From Amyloporia xantha (taxonomy: Eukaryota > Basidiomycota > Agaricomycetes > Polyporales > Adustoporiaceae): 64,000 nucleotides of DNA. Below are positions 11,437-23,449 of this stretch, one piece after another (within the stretch, counting starts at the first letter, position 1; every line of letters starts with the position of its first letter). Under the pieces are notes generated by a model. That model was not told the DNA's origin. It ran no database searches and was given only the letters and a program-made list of their open reading frames with translations. Position numbers and translations under genes: made by a program. The stretch lies in the NCBI GenBank assembly GCA_036971615.1, contig JAYKKR010000012.1, positions 992,001 to 1,056,000 on the forward strand, read 5' to 3'.

Positions 11437-11740
11437 TGTTGAGCGCAGACTATAGAGGAGAGGAGGCTAATCCGTCTTGTATTCTAGTGGGCTGTAAGGC
11501 CTGGCTTATATACATGCATGAAAGGCTCCTTAGTAATCGTATCTAGAAACCTATAGAATATCTGAGTAAGATATGAAGTCATAATGAAATCATAGTGGAG
11601 ATTTCTTAGTAAGAAAGTGGAGCCTATGAAGTAAGACAAGAGCATACTATGGAACGTCATAGAACATCATAGAAATGAGTAAGTACTGACTACCAAGTAT
11701 GGAAGTGCGACTACTATAGTTGGAAACTGATTGTTCAACA
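11437..11740 (-). repeat. right (5') LTR of the Copia element, intact
   Basis: 304 bp, TGTTG...CAACA, uninterrupted. As the upstream LTR on the coding strand it should hold the Pol II promoter. It serves here as the reference that fixes the ends of the insertion in the other LTR. Confidence 0.93.
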
Positions 11741-12072
11741 CCCTGTTTAAAATTGCGGAATGAGACATCAACGTTGAACAATGAGTGGACAACCCGGCAA
11801 TGACACCCACAAATTTTGCCTTCCCCTCGCGGTGCCGAGCCTTGTCGCAGACCCTTAGAAGCAACATGCGCCAGACTTGACAAAAACATGATGCGAAAAC
11901 TCAATTGAGGTCTAGATACAGTGTGGATTGTGATGAGGTAAATTTTTACGGGCGCGGCCTTGGCCTTCGGTTTCGAATTCAACGGCATAGTACCGTCGAT
12001 AGACTCGGAGGGCGGAATTCCCGCTCTACCCTGCTTCTCCTGCCACCGAGTTCAGGACGGCTTTTAAGCTCG

Positions 12073-12123
12073 AGAATTGTATCTCTTGTGCTCGTGCATT
12101 CCGAGCACATGAGATACAATTCT
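12073..12123. other. hairpin (20-bp stem, 7-nt loop), copy 1
   Basis: Arms AATTGTATCTCTTGTGCTCG and CGAGCACATGAGATACAATT pair over 20 bp with one mismatch, around the loop TGCATTC; two further pairs extend the base. It lies about 225-270 bp upstream of the unknown gene at 12348. A related hairpin sits at 32200-32250 in front of the second copy of that gene, in inverted orientation. Confidence 0.85.
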
Positions 12124-12347
12124 GAGGCCTCCAGCCCCAACTTGAGTCTTGAAGTCTGAATCTTGCACTGGTGGTAGATGTTTGGTTAGAAATGTTTCAA
12201 CACCGTTCAATACCACTGTGGTGCTTATCAACGCATAACTTATTGGTACGTAATAGAATGGAAAACATGAGGCATCATGGGAATCTCTTTGACACTGGAA
12301 CATTACTGAAATGGCAAGAGAGTTTCCTAATATAGCAATGTGATCCG

Positions 12348-13111
12348 TTGATGTACAATGCAATGAGCATTGAGGCCACTCTTCTATCAGTCGGAACATG
12401 GAAATGTCAGAATGGAATTTTATTTATACAGGCATTGACCCAAAAGTACATTGCTGTATGTTCGCTATTGTCCTCTTTGCCAGCACTCAGTATGCAGGAT
12501 TCAGTGGTCTCGGGTGAAGCCGATGTGCACGTGACTGTGTTGGGGACGATGCGCCGCCAACTTACCGCCGCAGGCAGGCGAATGCGAAAAGGTCGACCGG
12601 ATGAGCTTCCCCTAGAGCTTGCTTTGCTTATTCCTGCCTCCAGAATTTTATGCTACCACCAAAAACCCAACAAAAAATGAAAAGGAACAGCTCCGTCAAC
12701 GGATCAGCCGGCTCCCGGGTTGCGAGTGGTATTCAGAATCATCGAGACCGGACATAAACTATCAGTCTTCCGTGCGGAGGGAGGAGGCGAAGAAACTCAA
12801 TGCGGTAGTGCAGGAAATATACAGTGAGTCAATTTGAATCCAAGTGGTCTTATATTCTCGATGTTCATCGTGACTGTAGATGAGAAGACATCATTCCGAG
12901 TCCTCATTCAGTCCCTCGAAACTTGTCCCAACCCTCATCTCGAAACAATCATGATTTGGGCAGAATCCTGTGAAGCGGAGCCTTCCTGGGTATTTGAACA
13001 AGTCCTGGCACAATATTACTGTATGTCACACTATGTCAATGATTGCTCATTGTTCCTCCTAATGCCTCCATTGGTGCAGACCGGGTGCAGATAGATATGG
13101 GCCATATATGA
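12348..13111 (+). CDS. small basidiomycete protein of unknown function (copy 1)
   Basis: Exons 12348-12591, 12644-12823, 12880-13020 and 13080-13111 join in one frame (introns of 52, 56 and 59 nt, GT...AG). The ATG is uncertain (12348 or 12492). The model is supported by the homologous gene at 31236-31924: both have FYxTTxNPTxxEK, RLPGCEWYxES(S/N)RPD(I/L)NYQ, then after the next intron the stretches PNPxLxTIxIWAxxCxAEPxWV. A basic N-terminal part precedes a helix-rich middle. The spacing of FY...NPT..EK resembles helices 1-2 of a homeodomain, but there is no WFxN motif, so I do not call it one. Function unknown. Confidence 0.6.
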
Positions 13112-14015
13112 TCATCCGAGAGTAGCTGTATGTTGTCAGGTTGTCCACATTGTTTTCTTGTTCGTTTTGCACACTGCTGTCATAAGTTCTGGATCTTGAT
13201 TCTCTTGCACACTCGTAAGCTTGTAACCCCCTTAAGTACTATATACTTTGGCTTTCCAGATGTACCGTTAGTTGTAATTGCTGTCGACGCCTAGACATCT
13301 CGCTTCACCTACGCTCAGCAATAGAGTGTTTCTGCTGGGATTTACATTAGACTGATGATAATGTTATTGTGAGTTCCACTCGATGTTTTCAGGTCGGCTT
13401 GACATAATTTCTCAAATGAGACCGAATTCGGGGCTCTCGCAATTTTGTACTACAGCATGTCATATATTGCCACTGGTTGACTCGGCCAACCTCATCACTA
13501 GTCTGAAAGCCTCGCAGTGAACTTTAACCGTGCGTTGTTTTTATTCTATGTCTACTTGATGCATATGTGAGCAAGATGCGCGTACGGGTACATGCGGTGT
13601 CATGCGCCACTACACCTTGGGGCGCACATTCTCACGGTTTCTTAATACAGAAAAACGCTAATTTAAATCGCAGCAAGAACGCTCTAATGAATGAAATTTA
13701 TACTAGTGCTAGTTTTCGAGCCAGCTCGAGTTTCGTTGTCGACACCTCAGAGGTGCACCAGCAGCTTATTTACAACTGGACATGACTTACAAGTGTACCT
13801 AGACGCAGGTGAGGCCCAAAGCCCTGCGCCCATTGTGATGCCTACTCCTAAATACATCCTGACGCCTCACACGCCGATAGGACGTCCGACCACATGAACC
13901 GGCAGTAGGCATACCATCACAGTGTGCGCGGTATGTCTTAGCCTGGATGATCATCGTCATGCTGACTTGCTTGATTCATCTGAAAGCGAACAAGTACCCT
14001 CAGACCAGACGTCTG
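13112..14015. other. intergenic
   Basis: No supported gene. It should contain the 3' UTR of the preceding gene and the promoter of the PARG-like gene. Short frames at 13567 and 13691 lack any family-like feature. Confidence 0.5.
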
Positions 14016-15063
14016 ATGGCGACACTGTCCAGTGTGCGAGGACAGGTTCGTAATTCCAATGAGCTGCGTAGGGCACCCTTTCCAATTACTGATGCGTGCT
14101 CGGTGCGCGATGCTTGCGAGTTAGAAGCGCGAGCAGGGCAAGGACGAATGGCGTGAGCGGCTGAGGGGGATAGCACAGGCTACGCTCGACGCTATCGAGC
14201 ACGGGTCTTACGTCCTCAATGGAATCAGCCACGACCTCAGCGCCGGCCTTGCGCTCTCAAAGAGAAAGACGGGGTATTATTCGCCCCACTCCCTGCTTTC
14301 GGGGTGGGCCTCCATGACACCCTCTGGAAACACGACGCCTGCATCGTCACGGTCAGACGTCACTGTCCTCGAGGTCTCCACGTTGGAAGGAGCACGACTG
14401 CTATCCGCGACGCAGCCGCGAACCATCCCGTCACGCGCGAAAATTGGAGTGCTCAATTTCGCATCCGCAACCAAGCCCGGAGGCGGGTTCAAAAACGGGG
14501 CGCAGGCTCAGGAGGAGTCGCTCGCGCGCTCGTCGACGCTCTATCCCACGCTCACTACGTCGTTGTCGCAGACGTTCTACACGCTCCACGAGCGCGACCC
14601 GAAGGGCGGGTACTACACGCACGCGATGATATACTCGCCTGGCGTCGTCGTCTTCCGAGACGACCACGGCGGCTGGACTGAGCCCATGGAGGTCGATATT
14701 CTGACCAGCGCGGCTGTGAACGCCGGTGCTGTCCGCCAGAGCTTGAGCGGACGCTTCCAGGGTGCAGCGGCGGAGGACAGGATAGAGAAGGTCATGAGGG
14801 AGCGCATGGCGCGGGTGTTGTTCCTGTTCGAGAAACAGGGTGTGAAGAACTTGGTTCTGGGGAGCTTTGGGACAGGGGTGTTCAGAAACAATGTCACACT
14901 CGTGGCGAATATATGGGCCGATTTGTTGGTGGCAGACGGGGCAAGGTTTGGAGCATCATTCGAGCGTGTCGTCTTTGCGATCCTGAGCAAGTCGACGTTC
15001 GAGGAGTTTGAGGAGATTTTTCAAAGTCGCAGGAATTATTCTGTGCCCACTCCTGGTTTATGA
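14016..15063 (+). CDS. microbial-type PARG / TIGR02452 (DUF2263) protein
   Basis: Two exons, 14016-14045 and 14125-15063, joined across a 79-nt intron (GTTCGT...TTAG), give 322 aa. The first exon encodes only MATLSSVRGQ. The fold signature is clear at about residues 150-170: VLNFASATKPGGGF followed by GAQAQEE, the GGG-X(6-8)-QEE motif of bacterial-type poly(ADP-ribose) glycohydrolases, with two adjacent Glu as the catalytic pair. Downstream LVLGSFGTGVFRNN is the conserved second glycine-rich segment. The expected reaction is hydrolysis of ADP-ribose polymers in nucleus or cytosol; substrate in fungi is not established. All key residues are present and the length is normal for the family. Confidence 0.88.
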
Positions 15064-15320
15064 GTGCGGGTCCTCTCATAATATTTGTCGTGGTCAGGGA
15101 ATTGTTTTTGTGAGTCACAGTTGTCGATTGCTCTCCACCGACACTTTCACTGACCATTAGCAAGAAGTCTATTGAGTCTGCGCAGATCTATTGTATATTG
15201 GAAGTGATTGTACAAGATATCGTGCTGTTTCCTGATGTCTTCCTCATGGGCCGTGGGTATAGCGATGTGATAGTGAAGTTACTCTGCATACTGCTTCCTG
15301 CATGTATTGGTATCGTTTCT

Positions 15321-15327
15321 TTATATA
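15321..15327 (+). promoter_or_regulatory. TATA-like element before the first BTB gene
   Basis: TTATATA lies 53 bp upstream of the ATG at 15380. The position suits a fungal core promoter, but this is a short match. Confidence 0.35.
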
Positions 15328-15379
15328 CCGAATTGATGCAGATTTCCCCAAACCTCACCTCGCCCCAGCATCCCAACAA

Positions 15380-16382
15380 ATGGCTGAACGATCTCCAGCG
15401 AGCACTGCATCCTTTGGTCCTGGAACCTCACCAACATACGCTGAATTCTCCATTCTTCCAATGTATCATCCTGAATTCTACTTTGAGGACGGTAATCTGG
15501 TGATTCTGGTACGTCATCCTTTCAACTTTTGCATGGGGTTTGTCTTGTTTAACTTGCGAGACAGGTCGACAGCACATTGTTCAATGTGTTTCGATCCACA
15601 TTCACCAGGCACTCCCCTGTATTCCGGGAGTTGTTCACTCTTCCTGGAGCTGCCGGCCAGATAGCCGAGGGCTCAGGAGATGAGAATCCCCTGTATCTCG
15701 CCGGAATTTCTAGTGTTGACTTCGAGCGGCTGCTATGGGTGCTATATCCGCCGTGAGTACAGTCGTCCCATGATCCCTTCTCATCTCACACGCTTACTGT
15801 TTTTGTCGTTATGAATCTCACAGAATTTACGGGACACATAGAGCAAAAACCGCAGATGAATGGACGTCGATCCTCAATCTCTCCACGAGATGGGAATTCG
15901 ACGACATCCGCGCTCTCGCCATCCGCGAACTCCAATCGCTCGACATGGCGCCGGTGGACAAGATCGTGCTTTCGCGCGAATTCGATATCGGTGGACGCTG
16001 GGCCATCGCCGCGTACACCGCTCTGTGCGAACGGCGGAGCGCGCTGTCGTTGGCGGAGGCACGTCGGCTGGGACTGGAAATAGCGATCCACATCGCGCAG
16101 ATGCGCGAGCGGTTGCACTCTGGCGGCAGGTCGCCTGTGCGAGGGAACCAGCACTCGCCCGCTCGGCCGACTGCTGACCGGCAAACCTATGAGAGCACCG
16201 CGTCACCGCGCTCTGAGCACCTGCATTGGGACAACGGCAAGGTCTTTCGAGATCGGACCAACGCTAGCCCTCGCGTCGGTACAGCCAGCCCAAATTCCAA
16301 AAGACCAGTCCGGAAGGTTTCTCCAGCGCTATCAAACAATGCACGAATGGTGGCGGAAGCATTCGGGCTCACCGCTGTTTGA
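15380..16382 (+). CDS. BTB/POZ domain protein (tandem paralogue 1)
   Basis: Exons 15380-15508, 15565-15752 and 15824-16382 give 291 aa. The BTB core runs over about residues 25-150: GNLVILVDSTLFNVFRST, FTRHSPVFRELF, and FERLLWVLYP, followed by a helical C-terminal extension (WTSILNLSTRWEFDDIRALA). Such stand-alone BTB proteins are a large family in mushrooms; some act as Cullin-3 adaptors, but no partner domain is visible here. The middle exon is 188 nt, exactly as in the next gene, and both ends show the same motif order, so the pair arose by tandem duplication. The C-terminal 100 residues are basic and Ser/Pro-rich. Confidence 0.85.
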
Positions 16383-17361
16383 GTCGAAGTCTGTTCGAGT
16401 TGTCTACGCGTCGCAAAGCTAACTTACTTACTATTTCATAAGTATTCTATATTCTTAACAGCCTCTCGACTGCGACGGGCAATGCTGTTTGTTTGTTTTA
16501 CGGTAGCCTATCTTATGTATAAAATTAGCGGTATAGGGTTCAGTATTCGTCTTGTTAACATGTATAAAAGTAATAGCTAACCTACTGAGCTCTGGATATG
16601 TATATGTAGTCGCGACAAAAGGCCGAGGATCAAGATATTCGAAGAGATTCAGGACTCACCAAATCTAGCTCCGATGAAAGGAAATAAACAAGCGGTCGCT
16701 TTTGCATTATCATCCTCATTCTACAGAGCAGCTGGATGGGTTCAGCCGTCGGGCATACCATCCAGGGCGTTGGCAATTCCTACACTGATCATGATCAATA
16801 CTGTATAAAGAGCCCGGCTACATGACATGTACACAATAACCAGACAGTGCCCTCGGTAGCTTCAAGACTCACTGAGTAATAAGTAAATCGACAACGCTTG
16901 AACGCCCAAATGCAGGTAGCAGAACGTCTGCTTAAAGTTGAAACCTAGGCTCTGGGTACGTCGATGATCTGGATATCCAATATTCTGATAATTATTAGTC
17001 CTGTTATATGATGGTACGTACATTGTTCTGCGGCCATAGAATGAATGTCAGCCGGGTATAAACCGGACTTTGTTACTGCTGAAGCTAACTGAAAGCTGAT
17101 CAGTGCGCGCTATTAGACGCCCATGCCTGCAGGCGCGGCTAACTTACCATGTCTCAACACAACGTGTCTTCCAGAGCGAACAATGCCATTTGTCCGTATC
17201 AAAAGCGAAGGACGTCCCTTTTATGATACAGGACATGAGGACAACACGTGCAGCAGATTGCCCGACGGTCAATAGGGCAGTTCTCACCCTCTATAACCTT
17301 GGCGCAGTCCCATTACGACCACCATTGCAAGTTCCCCTTCACTTACCTTTTGTCTTCCAGT
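16383..17361. other. spacer between the BTB paralogues
   Basis: No supported gene. An AG at 17359-17360 with a pyrimidine-rich lead (TTTTGTCTTCCAG) just before the ATG at 17362 may be the acceptor of a 5' UTR intron. Confidence 0.45.
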
Positions 17362-20078
17362 ATGGCCCACAATCACCATCTTTCGGTCGATACGCTGGTA
17401 GAGAAGATGAAACGGCACCCCAAATACTATCTATCGGGTGGTGACGTCCATTTCCTTGTGAGTCTCTTCCTGTCGATCTTAGGCTGTCGACGTGGCTGAT
17501 CACGACGATCCAGGTTGAGAACTACCTCTTCCGTGTACATAGATACTTTTTTGAGCGGGAGTCTGCATGGTTTCGCGAGAAGCTGGCCATCGCGGCACCG
17601 CCTGGTCAAACCCCAAAGGGGTCTTCAGACGCCAATCCGTTCCCTCTCGAGGATGTTTTGGCCCATGACTTCTCACGTTTTCTTTGGGTCTTCTACAACC
17701 CGTGAGTAGTCTCCGCGAACCACAATGATTGTTCTCACACCAGTGCTGCCAGCAAATATTCAATTTATGAAGCTAACGTTGACGACTGGTCCACAATTCT
17801 CAAGCTAGCCTATGACTGGAGATTCCCGGAGGTCAAGAAGCTCTGCTGTCGCGAGTTGGAGAGGTTCGAGATCCCTCCTGTGCAGAAGATCGACCTCTAC
17901 CAGACCTACGAGCTTGACAAGAAGTTATTGATCCCGTCATATATTGCCATGTGCTCGCGTGAAGACTCCTTGTCGATCAAGGAAGGTCGCCAGCTGGGTT
18001 TGGAGACTGCGCTTCTTCTGGCCACTGCCCGAGAGCACGCTCGCGGAAAGCCTATGGGGGGCGGGGCACTCAGCCCGTCACCAGTGTCTGTCGAGGGCGA
18101 TGATATGGTTAACATTATCAAGGAGCTTTTCGGCCTGAATGCGGGTCCCGCTTCTCCTTCCTTGACGCCTGTCGAGAACTCTTCAAGCGTGTCTGCCCTC
18201 AACACCCCTTCGAAGCCTAGGGAGCATATCACTTCGCCGGGGCGACCTGGAACGAGTGCCTACCCATCACTAGCATCAGCGTCGGCAACCGCCGTCAACA
18301 CCGTATTCGGTGACGGTACATCCACTCCCGCGACGCTCGTCCCTCCCGAAGCTACGAAGGAGACGGCCAAGTCTCCAGGTCAATCCTCGTCGTTATTCTC
18401 CCCTCTTGCTCTCAACAATCGGCTAATCTCTGTATTTCAAATGCAGGGATCGGGAACGGAGCCGCAGGTAGAAACGGCGCGGCCAAAGACTCCGGAGTCG
18501 CCAACGCCGGTGGTAAAGACGCCGGTGCCAAAGACCAAGCCGGAGCCGGAGCAAAAGGCACCGATGTCGGCAAAGGAGATGGCAAAGGAAAGGAAGGCGA
18601 GGGAGAAGGCGGAAAAGCAGGCCCAGAAGGCGTCCCAGAAACTCCTGTCGACGAAACCGGCGGAGCAGATACCGGAGACGAGTCGGGCGCACCAGGAAGG
18701 AATAAGAAAAAGAACAAGAGGGGGGGAGGTCCCGGGGGTGCAACAGGAGGCGGAGCAGGTGGTGGCATTGGCAACCTCTTCAGCAGGAAATGACGCGCAG
18801 CCAGCAGGCAATAGTACCAGTACAGGCGGGTCGAGCACTCCTATAGTTGGTCAATCCGATGTCGCAGATTCTGTTGACAACACCGCTGCTTCTGCATCGC
18901 GCTCCAACGATATCTCACTCACGGCAGAGCCTATTGTCAAGTCCAAAGATCCGCTTGAATCGGGCACCGACGAACATGCTCCACACGTTGAGCCGCAACA
19001 GGCGCTGTCTGATTCAAAGTCAGGTCAGAAGGCCGACGCTGGTGAAAGCGACGGGAAGCATGCCGAGCCTACCGCTTCCAGTAGTAAGGAAGGGCAGTCG
19101 AGTGAACACGTCACGGCGGATGGGAATGTACGTCAAGGCGAAGGAGTAACAAGCACGCTGAGCCCACTCGTGCCTAATGTGTCAGAGACCGCAGGAAACG
19201 CGTCCGCTACAAAGACCCAATCTGATATCGTCGTAGCCGACCCGGCGGTGAGTGCAGAGAAGGGAGGAGCAGACGGGAATCCCAAAGACACTGCAGCCGA
19301 GAGTCAGACCCAGGAGGCAATTCGCACGGACACGAACGTAACAAACAGTCAAGCAGAAACAGCCGGCCCTCGTGCTGATGCGCATGCACCTGCGAGCGCT
19401 GGAGAGGCAGGTCGCACCGGGAGCACTCTCGAGGGATCTGCAGCTCCGCCGGCAGAGGGTGCGGGCGGTGAACCGGTGGGAGGGGAGCAGCAGACCGAGA
19501 ATCAGCAGACTGAGCCGACCAAGAACCCGAATGCTGAGAACGCGCAGGCTGAGAACACACAGCCTGAAAACGCACAGGCTGGGGGCTTGCAGGCTGGAAG
19601 CTCACAGACCGATCAGCAGCAAATCGATAGCGTGCAGTCTGAGAACAAGCAAGCTGAGAGCAAGCAAGACGGCGGCCAACAGACCGGGGGTTTGCAGACA
19701 GACAGCGCCCAGACCCAGGACGAGGTCTCCCTCAGCGACGTCAAGAGTGTCAGCTCAGTGGAGACAAATGAGTCTTGGCACGATGTCACGTCTGATATGA
19801 AGAACCACTCGGCGGGGCCTAGCAGCGAGACTGGGCGGGACGGCGCAACCGGTGGTAGCACTGGCGAGGCAGGGGAGAAGATGCAGACGGAGAAAGTGGC
19901 AGCGACAGACAGCACCACTGATGGTCAAATCAAGCCAGAGGGATCGACCACGGACGCGAACGCTGCCACCCCGACTACGACGACGAAACCCGGGTCCGTC
20001 GACGAGAAGAAGCCCGAGACCGAAGAGCCTGATCCAGACGCCTGGGACTTCGGAGAGGATGGAAAGTCTTTGGTGTAG
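17362..20078 (+). CDS. BTB/POZ protein with long low-complexity tail (tandem paralogue 2)
   Basis: Exons 17362-17457, 17514-17701 and from 17744 on, with introns of 56 and 42 nt. The BTB part (GGDVHFLVENYLF, HRYFFERESAWF, FSRFLWVFYNP) and the following helical part (LERFEIPPVQKIDLYQTYEL) align with the preceding gene. Then comes a tail of about 650 residues rich in Ser, Gln, Glu, Thr and Gly with runs of ENxQAEN and QTxxxQ type, ending EEPDPDAWDFGEDGKS. The tail is open as one frame to 20078, but two further introns are likely: 18379-18446 (68 nt; CTAAT branch site and ATGCAG) and 18738-18786 (49 nt). Together they remove 117 nt, so the end of the protein stays in frame while 18447-18737 is read in another frame with more natural, C-ending codons. 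Role unknown. Confidence 0.8.
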
Positions 20079-22659
20079 TGACTAGCTTGACTTGCTCCCT
20101 GATCCCGGACCTCATGTACTTGTATCTGATGATGTCTCCTGCCTGCGGATCGATATGCTCTTGATTTCCCTGACCGCGTCGATATCCCCTGTAATGGTAT
20201 CTTAGCTCGCTTCGTTCCGCTTTCGTGTACTGTGTGCTATGTTGCTATATATGCATTCCCCCAAGGGCCAGTCGTCAAATGCCATCGGCGAGTCACTTGC
20301 AAATTTGTAGCAGTAGGATGAGAAAGTACGCACGCAGATGCCGCATGGTAGTTGGTGCTGAGATGAGAACATGAGACAATTGATCTGGTATACGGCTTCC
20401 GGATGCACGCTAGCAGAAGTTTACGATGTGCGTTGTTCTTGGACATGTCCCACCTAACCAAGGGTAATACCGACGGGTTAACCGGTTCCCAGCAGATGCT
20501 GACTCTGACTTAACAATACGACAGCACTTCCAGTATAAGGGCATCGACACTCACCAGGCCACCGAGAGAACAGCTCGAAGGAAGGAGGCAGCGTCTCAGA
20601 GCAGCGACGACTAACATCGTAGGTAGAGGATGATGCCATGAAGCTCAAAGACGGTGGAAGGGAGTGAGGAGAGCCAGCAATATTGTCGTCAACGGCAGCG
20701 GACTTTCACCCCATCGATTACACGAGACTGCTTGTGCATCAGCAAGTCCACCTGTACGGGACAGGCAAGGCAAGGCGAAACGAGTGCCGGTGGCAAGATT
20801 CATCCCGCATAAGCCGTGATCGATAATCCATCGGCTCCGCGAGGCCTTGATTTACACTAGCTGTCATGCACAGCCACGACGAAGTCGAGCATGCAGTTCC
20901 CCCAGAACATTTGAATCATGCAGAGGGAGTTGAAACGGTAGTCTCGTTGAAAAAATGTTGCTGTACGCGTGGCATTCCCTCACAACCAAATGATCTACTC
21001 TTGGATCTGCTTTCCAACAGTGAGAATTGACCTCGTATCAGAAGCAGAGAGGATAGACTTACGAGTTTGTGTACTATCGCACTTGAGGTCCATTTTACGG
21101 GTGCGGATGGTACAATGATGCTTGATCAGCAGCCACGTAGATGCATCATTGAGTGGTTCATGCACACGATACCGAGCTCGAAACACTCACCACAGGAAGT
21201 AAGTTCAAGTTGCGCAACCATAACATTCGGTGTATACACTCGATCATAAGCTTGGCAAGACACGGGCAAAATGTGGACAATGATTCCAGCGGTATGCTCG
21301 CAGCGCACGAATGGAGACCACAGAAGCAGGCGCCATACGCCATTCCGAACTCGTGAATCGACTAATCCGCACACCTCTCCTGGACGGCTCCGTCCCCGCG
21401 TCAAATGGACCGCATATATCCCGCGGCGAACCGGCGCCCTACCCATAATATCATATACAGGGAAACGCCCACTACGTATGCCCGTGCGGTGCGTTGCCGA
21501 ATAAACCCGTATAATGATCATCAAGCACCCACAATGACAGGAGATGCTTCCACGCTTCTACGCCCGGCTGTCGGATTGCTGGCAGATATCACTCCCATGG
21601 CTAGACGGTCCAGTCGCGTCTCGCCACTGGAATATAGATTTATCTGCCAGGCCGCACAGAGTTGATGGTCTAGCTTCGCGGGTGCGAGAAGAGAGCGCAC
21701 TTACTGCGTTGAAATTGCGACAAAGACCGATCATGCTGACTTTGAGCATCAGCGGGCGGACGGGCCGTGGTAAGGTTGGTCCAGTGTAGCAGCTGGGCAA
21801 GAAGCTCTTCTACAAAAGACGACCACCTACATACCATCAGTCCACATAGATGTAAAACGAGGGCACGCACGATACCGAGCTAGAGCCCCCTGCAGGTCCG
21901 ATGACAACGGCGTTGAATTGACGGATATCGTCAGCTTCAACAGCGTCTCACGTATTTTGCTGGAGGCACTCGGAGCCGGGAGCCTAAAATTAGGAATGCG
22001 AGCATGCAGTCGAAAGTTCCCAAATAGCACGCGTGTGTACACCAGATTCGTAGCTGGGACTGAGAGATCTTGGTAGAATGCTTGCAGGTCGTGCTGCAAT
22101 GCAGTAAAATGGGTAAGGCCGCACGCATTGTTGCAGTGTTTGGGTAGCTTCCTAATGGAAAAATGGGTACAGGCTTCTTTACTAGGTATATGCGCGCATA
22201 TATTGAGCGTTGGTGCTGAGAGCCAGCTGAGAGTGTAGCAACTTAAACTAGTCGCCGGTGAGTAATAAGAAGCGACCACGGCCATCTAGACTGGCTCACC
22301 TGACTATGGGCGTAAGGCTCAAGAACTTGTCTGAAGTAGAGGTTGCCGTCAGAAGAAAAGAGAAGATGTACACATGCATACATCCAAGCTCCACCATTCC
22401 TTCGCGAGCGTTGGCATGCTTATAAGCGACTGCGACCACTGTTGAAGACCACCTGCACGTAGAAGATAGGCTGACACCGGAAGTATCCGAATGTGACAGA
22501 TAATCCGACACGAATGATATACGACCGAGACGTAAGACCAAAGTCGCAGACGATGGCCGACCACCACCGACCGATGTGCTCTCCCAGGAGTGTCGAGGGC
22601 AGGCTGTTTATACGTTCATAATCCCGCACTCCAGGCCTCATGCTTCAGGCACGGATGCC
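20079..22659. other. 2.6-kb gene-poor region
   Basis: Reading frames of up to 152 codons exist on the minus strand (21126-21524 and 21827-22285), but I recognise no domain, no clean exon series and no signal peptide. They may be remnants of a decayed gene. No repeat or RNA gene was seen. Confidence 0.4.
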
Positions 22660-23120
22660 TCAGCTCTTTGCATTCTCTCCCACCTCCTTCCGCACTGTAC
22701 GGCCCCGGGCATAATCAGATGACAGCGAAAGACAACAGCGAGACAGAACTCACCCCTCTCGAGATCCCGCCGATCCCACTCCTCCGCCCTCGCCTTCGCT
22801 ACTCCGTCCATCGGACCTTGTTTCCTTCCCAGCAGCACCTCCTTCCACCCAATTTGCTCCTTCTGCTCGCCATGCTCCGACAGCACCAGCACTCCCGGCT
22901 CACGCTGGCTCCGCGCCAGCTTCTTCAGCCGCTCCAGCTCGCGCTCGGGTATGGCCTCCCCCGATCGCAGTCGCGCCGCGGTGTCCTCGAGAATGGATAT
23001 CTGCGCTGCGACCTGGGCGCGTGTAGTTTCGGCATCATTACGTTGGCGGAGGAGGTGGATGCTGATAGAGGTGAGCGCGAGGGAATAGAGGACGTGCGGG
23101 AGGTAGGCGGTGGAGAACAT
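22660..23120 (-). CDS. 133-aa membrane/coiled-coil protein, conserved in mushrooms
   Basis: Two exons on the minus strand, 23120-22754 and 22694-22660, around a 59-nt intron. The protein opens MFSTAYLPHVLYSLALTSIS, a hydrophobic N-terminus, and continues as a charged helix with heptad-like spacing (AQISILEDTAARL, IPERELERLKKLAR) and a conserved GWKEVLLGRK segment. Splicing replaces an unlikely tail with VRKEVGENAKS, which fits the preceding helix better. I have seen similar short proteins in basidiomycetes but know no function; a mitochondrial or ER membrane location is inference. The start is shared by a divergent promoter region with the next gene. Confidence 0.7.
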
Positions 23121-23449
23121 CGTCGTCGTGCAACCTACCCTTTTTCACAGGCTGTCGTTTAGAGTGTAAATTGGGTTCCGTGGCGCGTCCAGGAGGTGAA
23201 AAAGACCAGTAAAATCGATACTTCGATTTCTGTTCGAAATTCCAAGTCAAAATTCACTGGTTCCCCCGGTGGAAAGACCAGAAACCTCTTCGGCCTCTGT
23301 CGCGACGCCAGCCAATGATAGGCGGCGGCAACTCTTTCACGTGCCCATGGCGGAACTGACTGCCTTTAAGTTTCACTCTCTTTCTCTCATCCCTCTCGAT
23401 GGATATATGGCTGTTCAGACAGCGGAACGGTTAGCACATCTCAGCGGCC

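Larger units (their letters stand above)
4958..11740 (-). mobile_element. Ty1/Copia LTR retrotransposon, complete, minus strand
   Basis: Two 304-bp LTRs (after removing a later insertion from the left one) start TGTTG and end CAACA. They are flanked by the direct repeat CCCTG at 4953-4957 and 11741-11745, a 5-bp target duplication. The domain order on the minus strand is Gag, zinc knuckle, protease, integrase, reverse transcriptase, RNase H, the Copia order. A primer-binding site matching the anticodon half of initiator tRNA-Met abuts the right-hand (5') LTR, and a short polypurine tract abuts the left-hand (3') LTR. The LTRs differ at only one place that I can see (5176 T versus 11655 C), so insertion was recent. 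The coding region nevertheless has five frame breaks and one stop, discussed under findings. Confidence 0.95.

Noticed and set aside
12348..12823. Mating-type homeodomain gene
   Set aside because: No WFxN recognition helix and no neighbouring mating-locus gene such as a mitochondrial intermediate peptidase.
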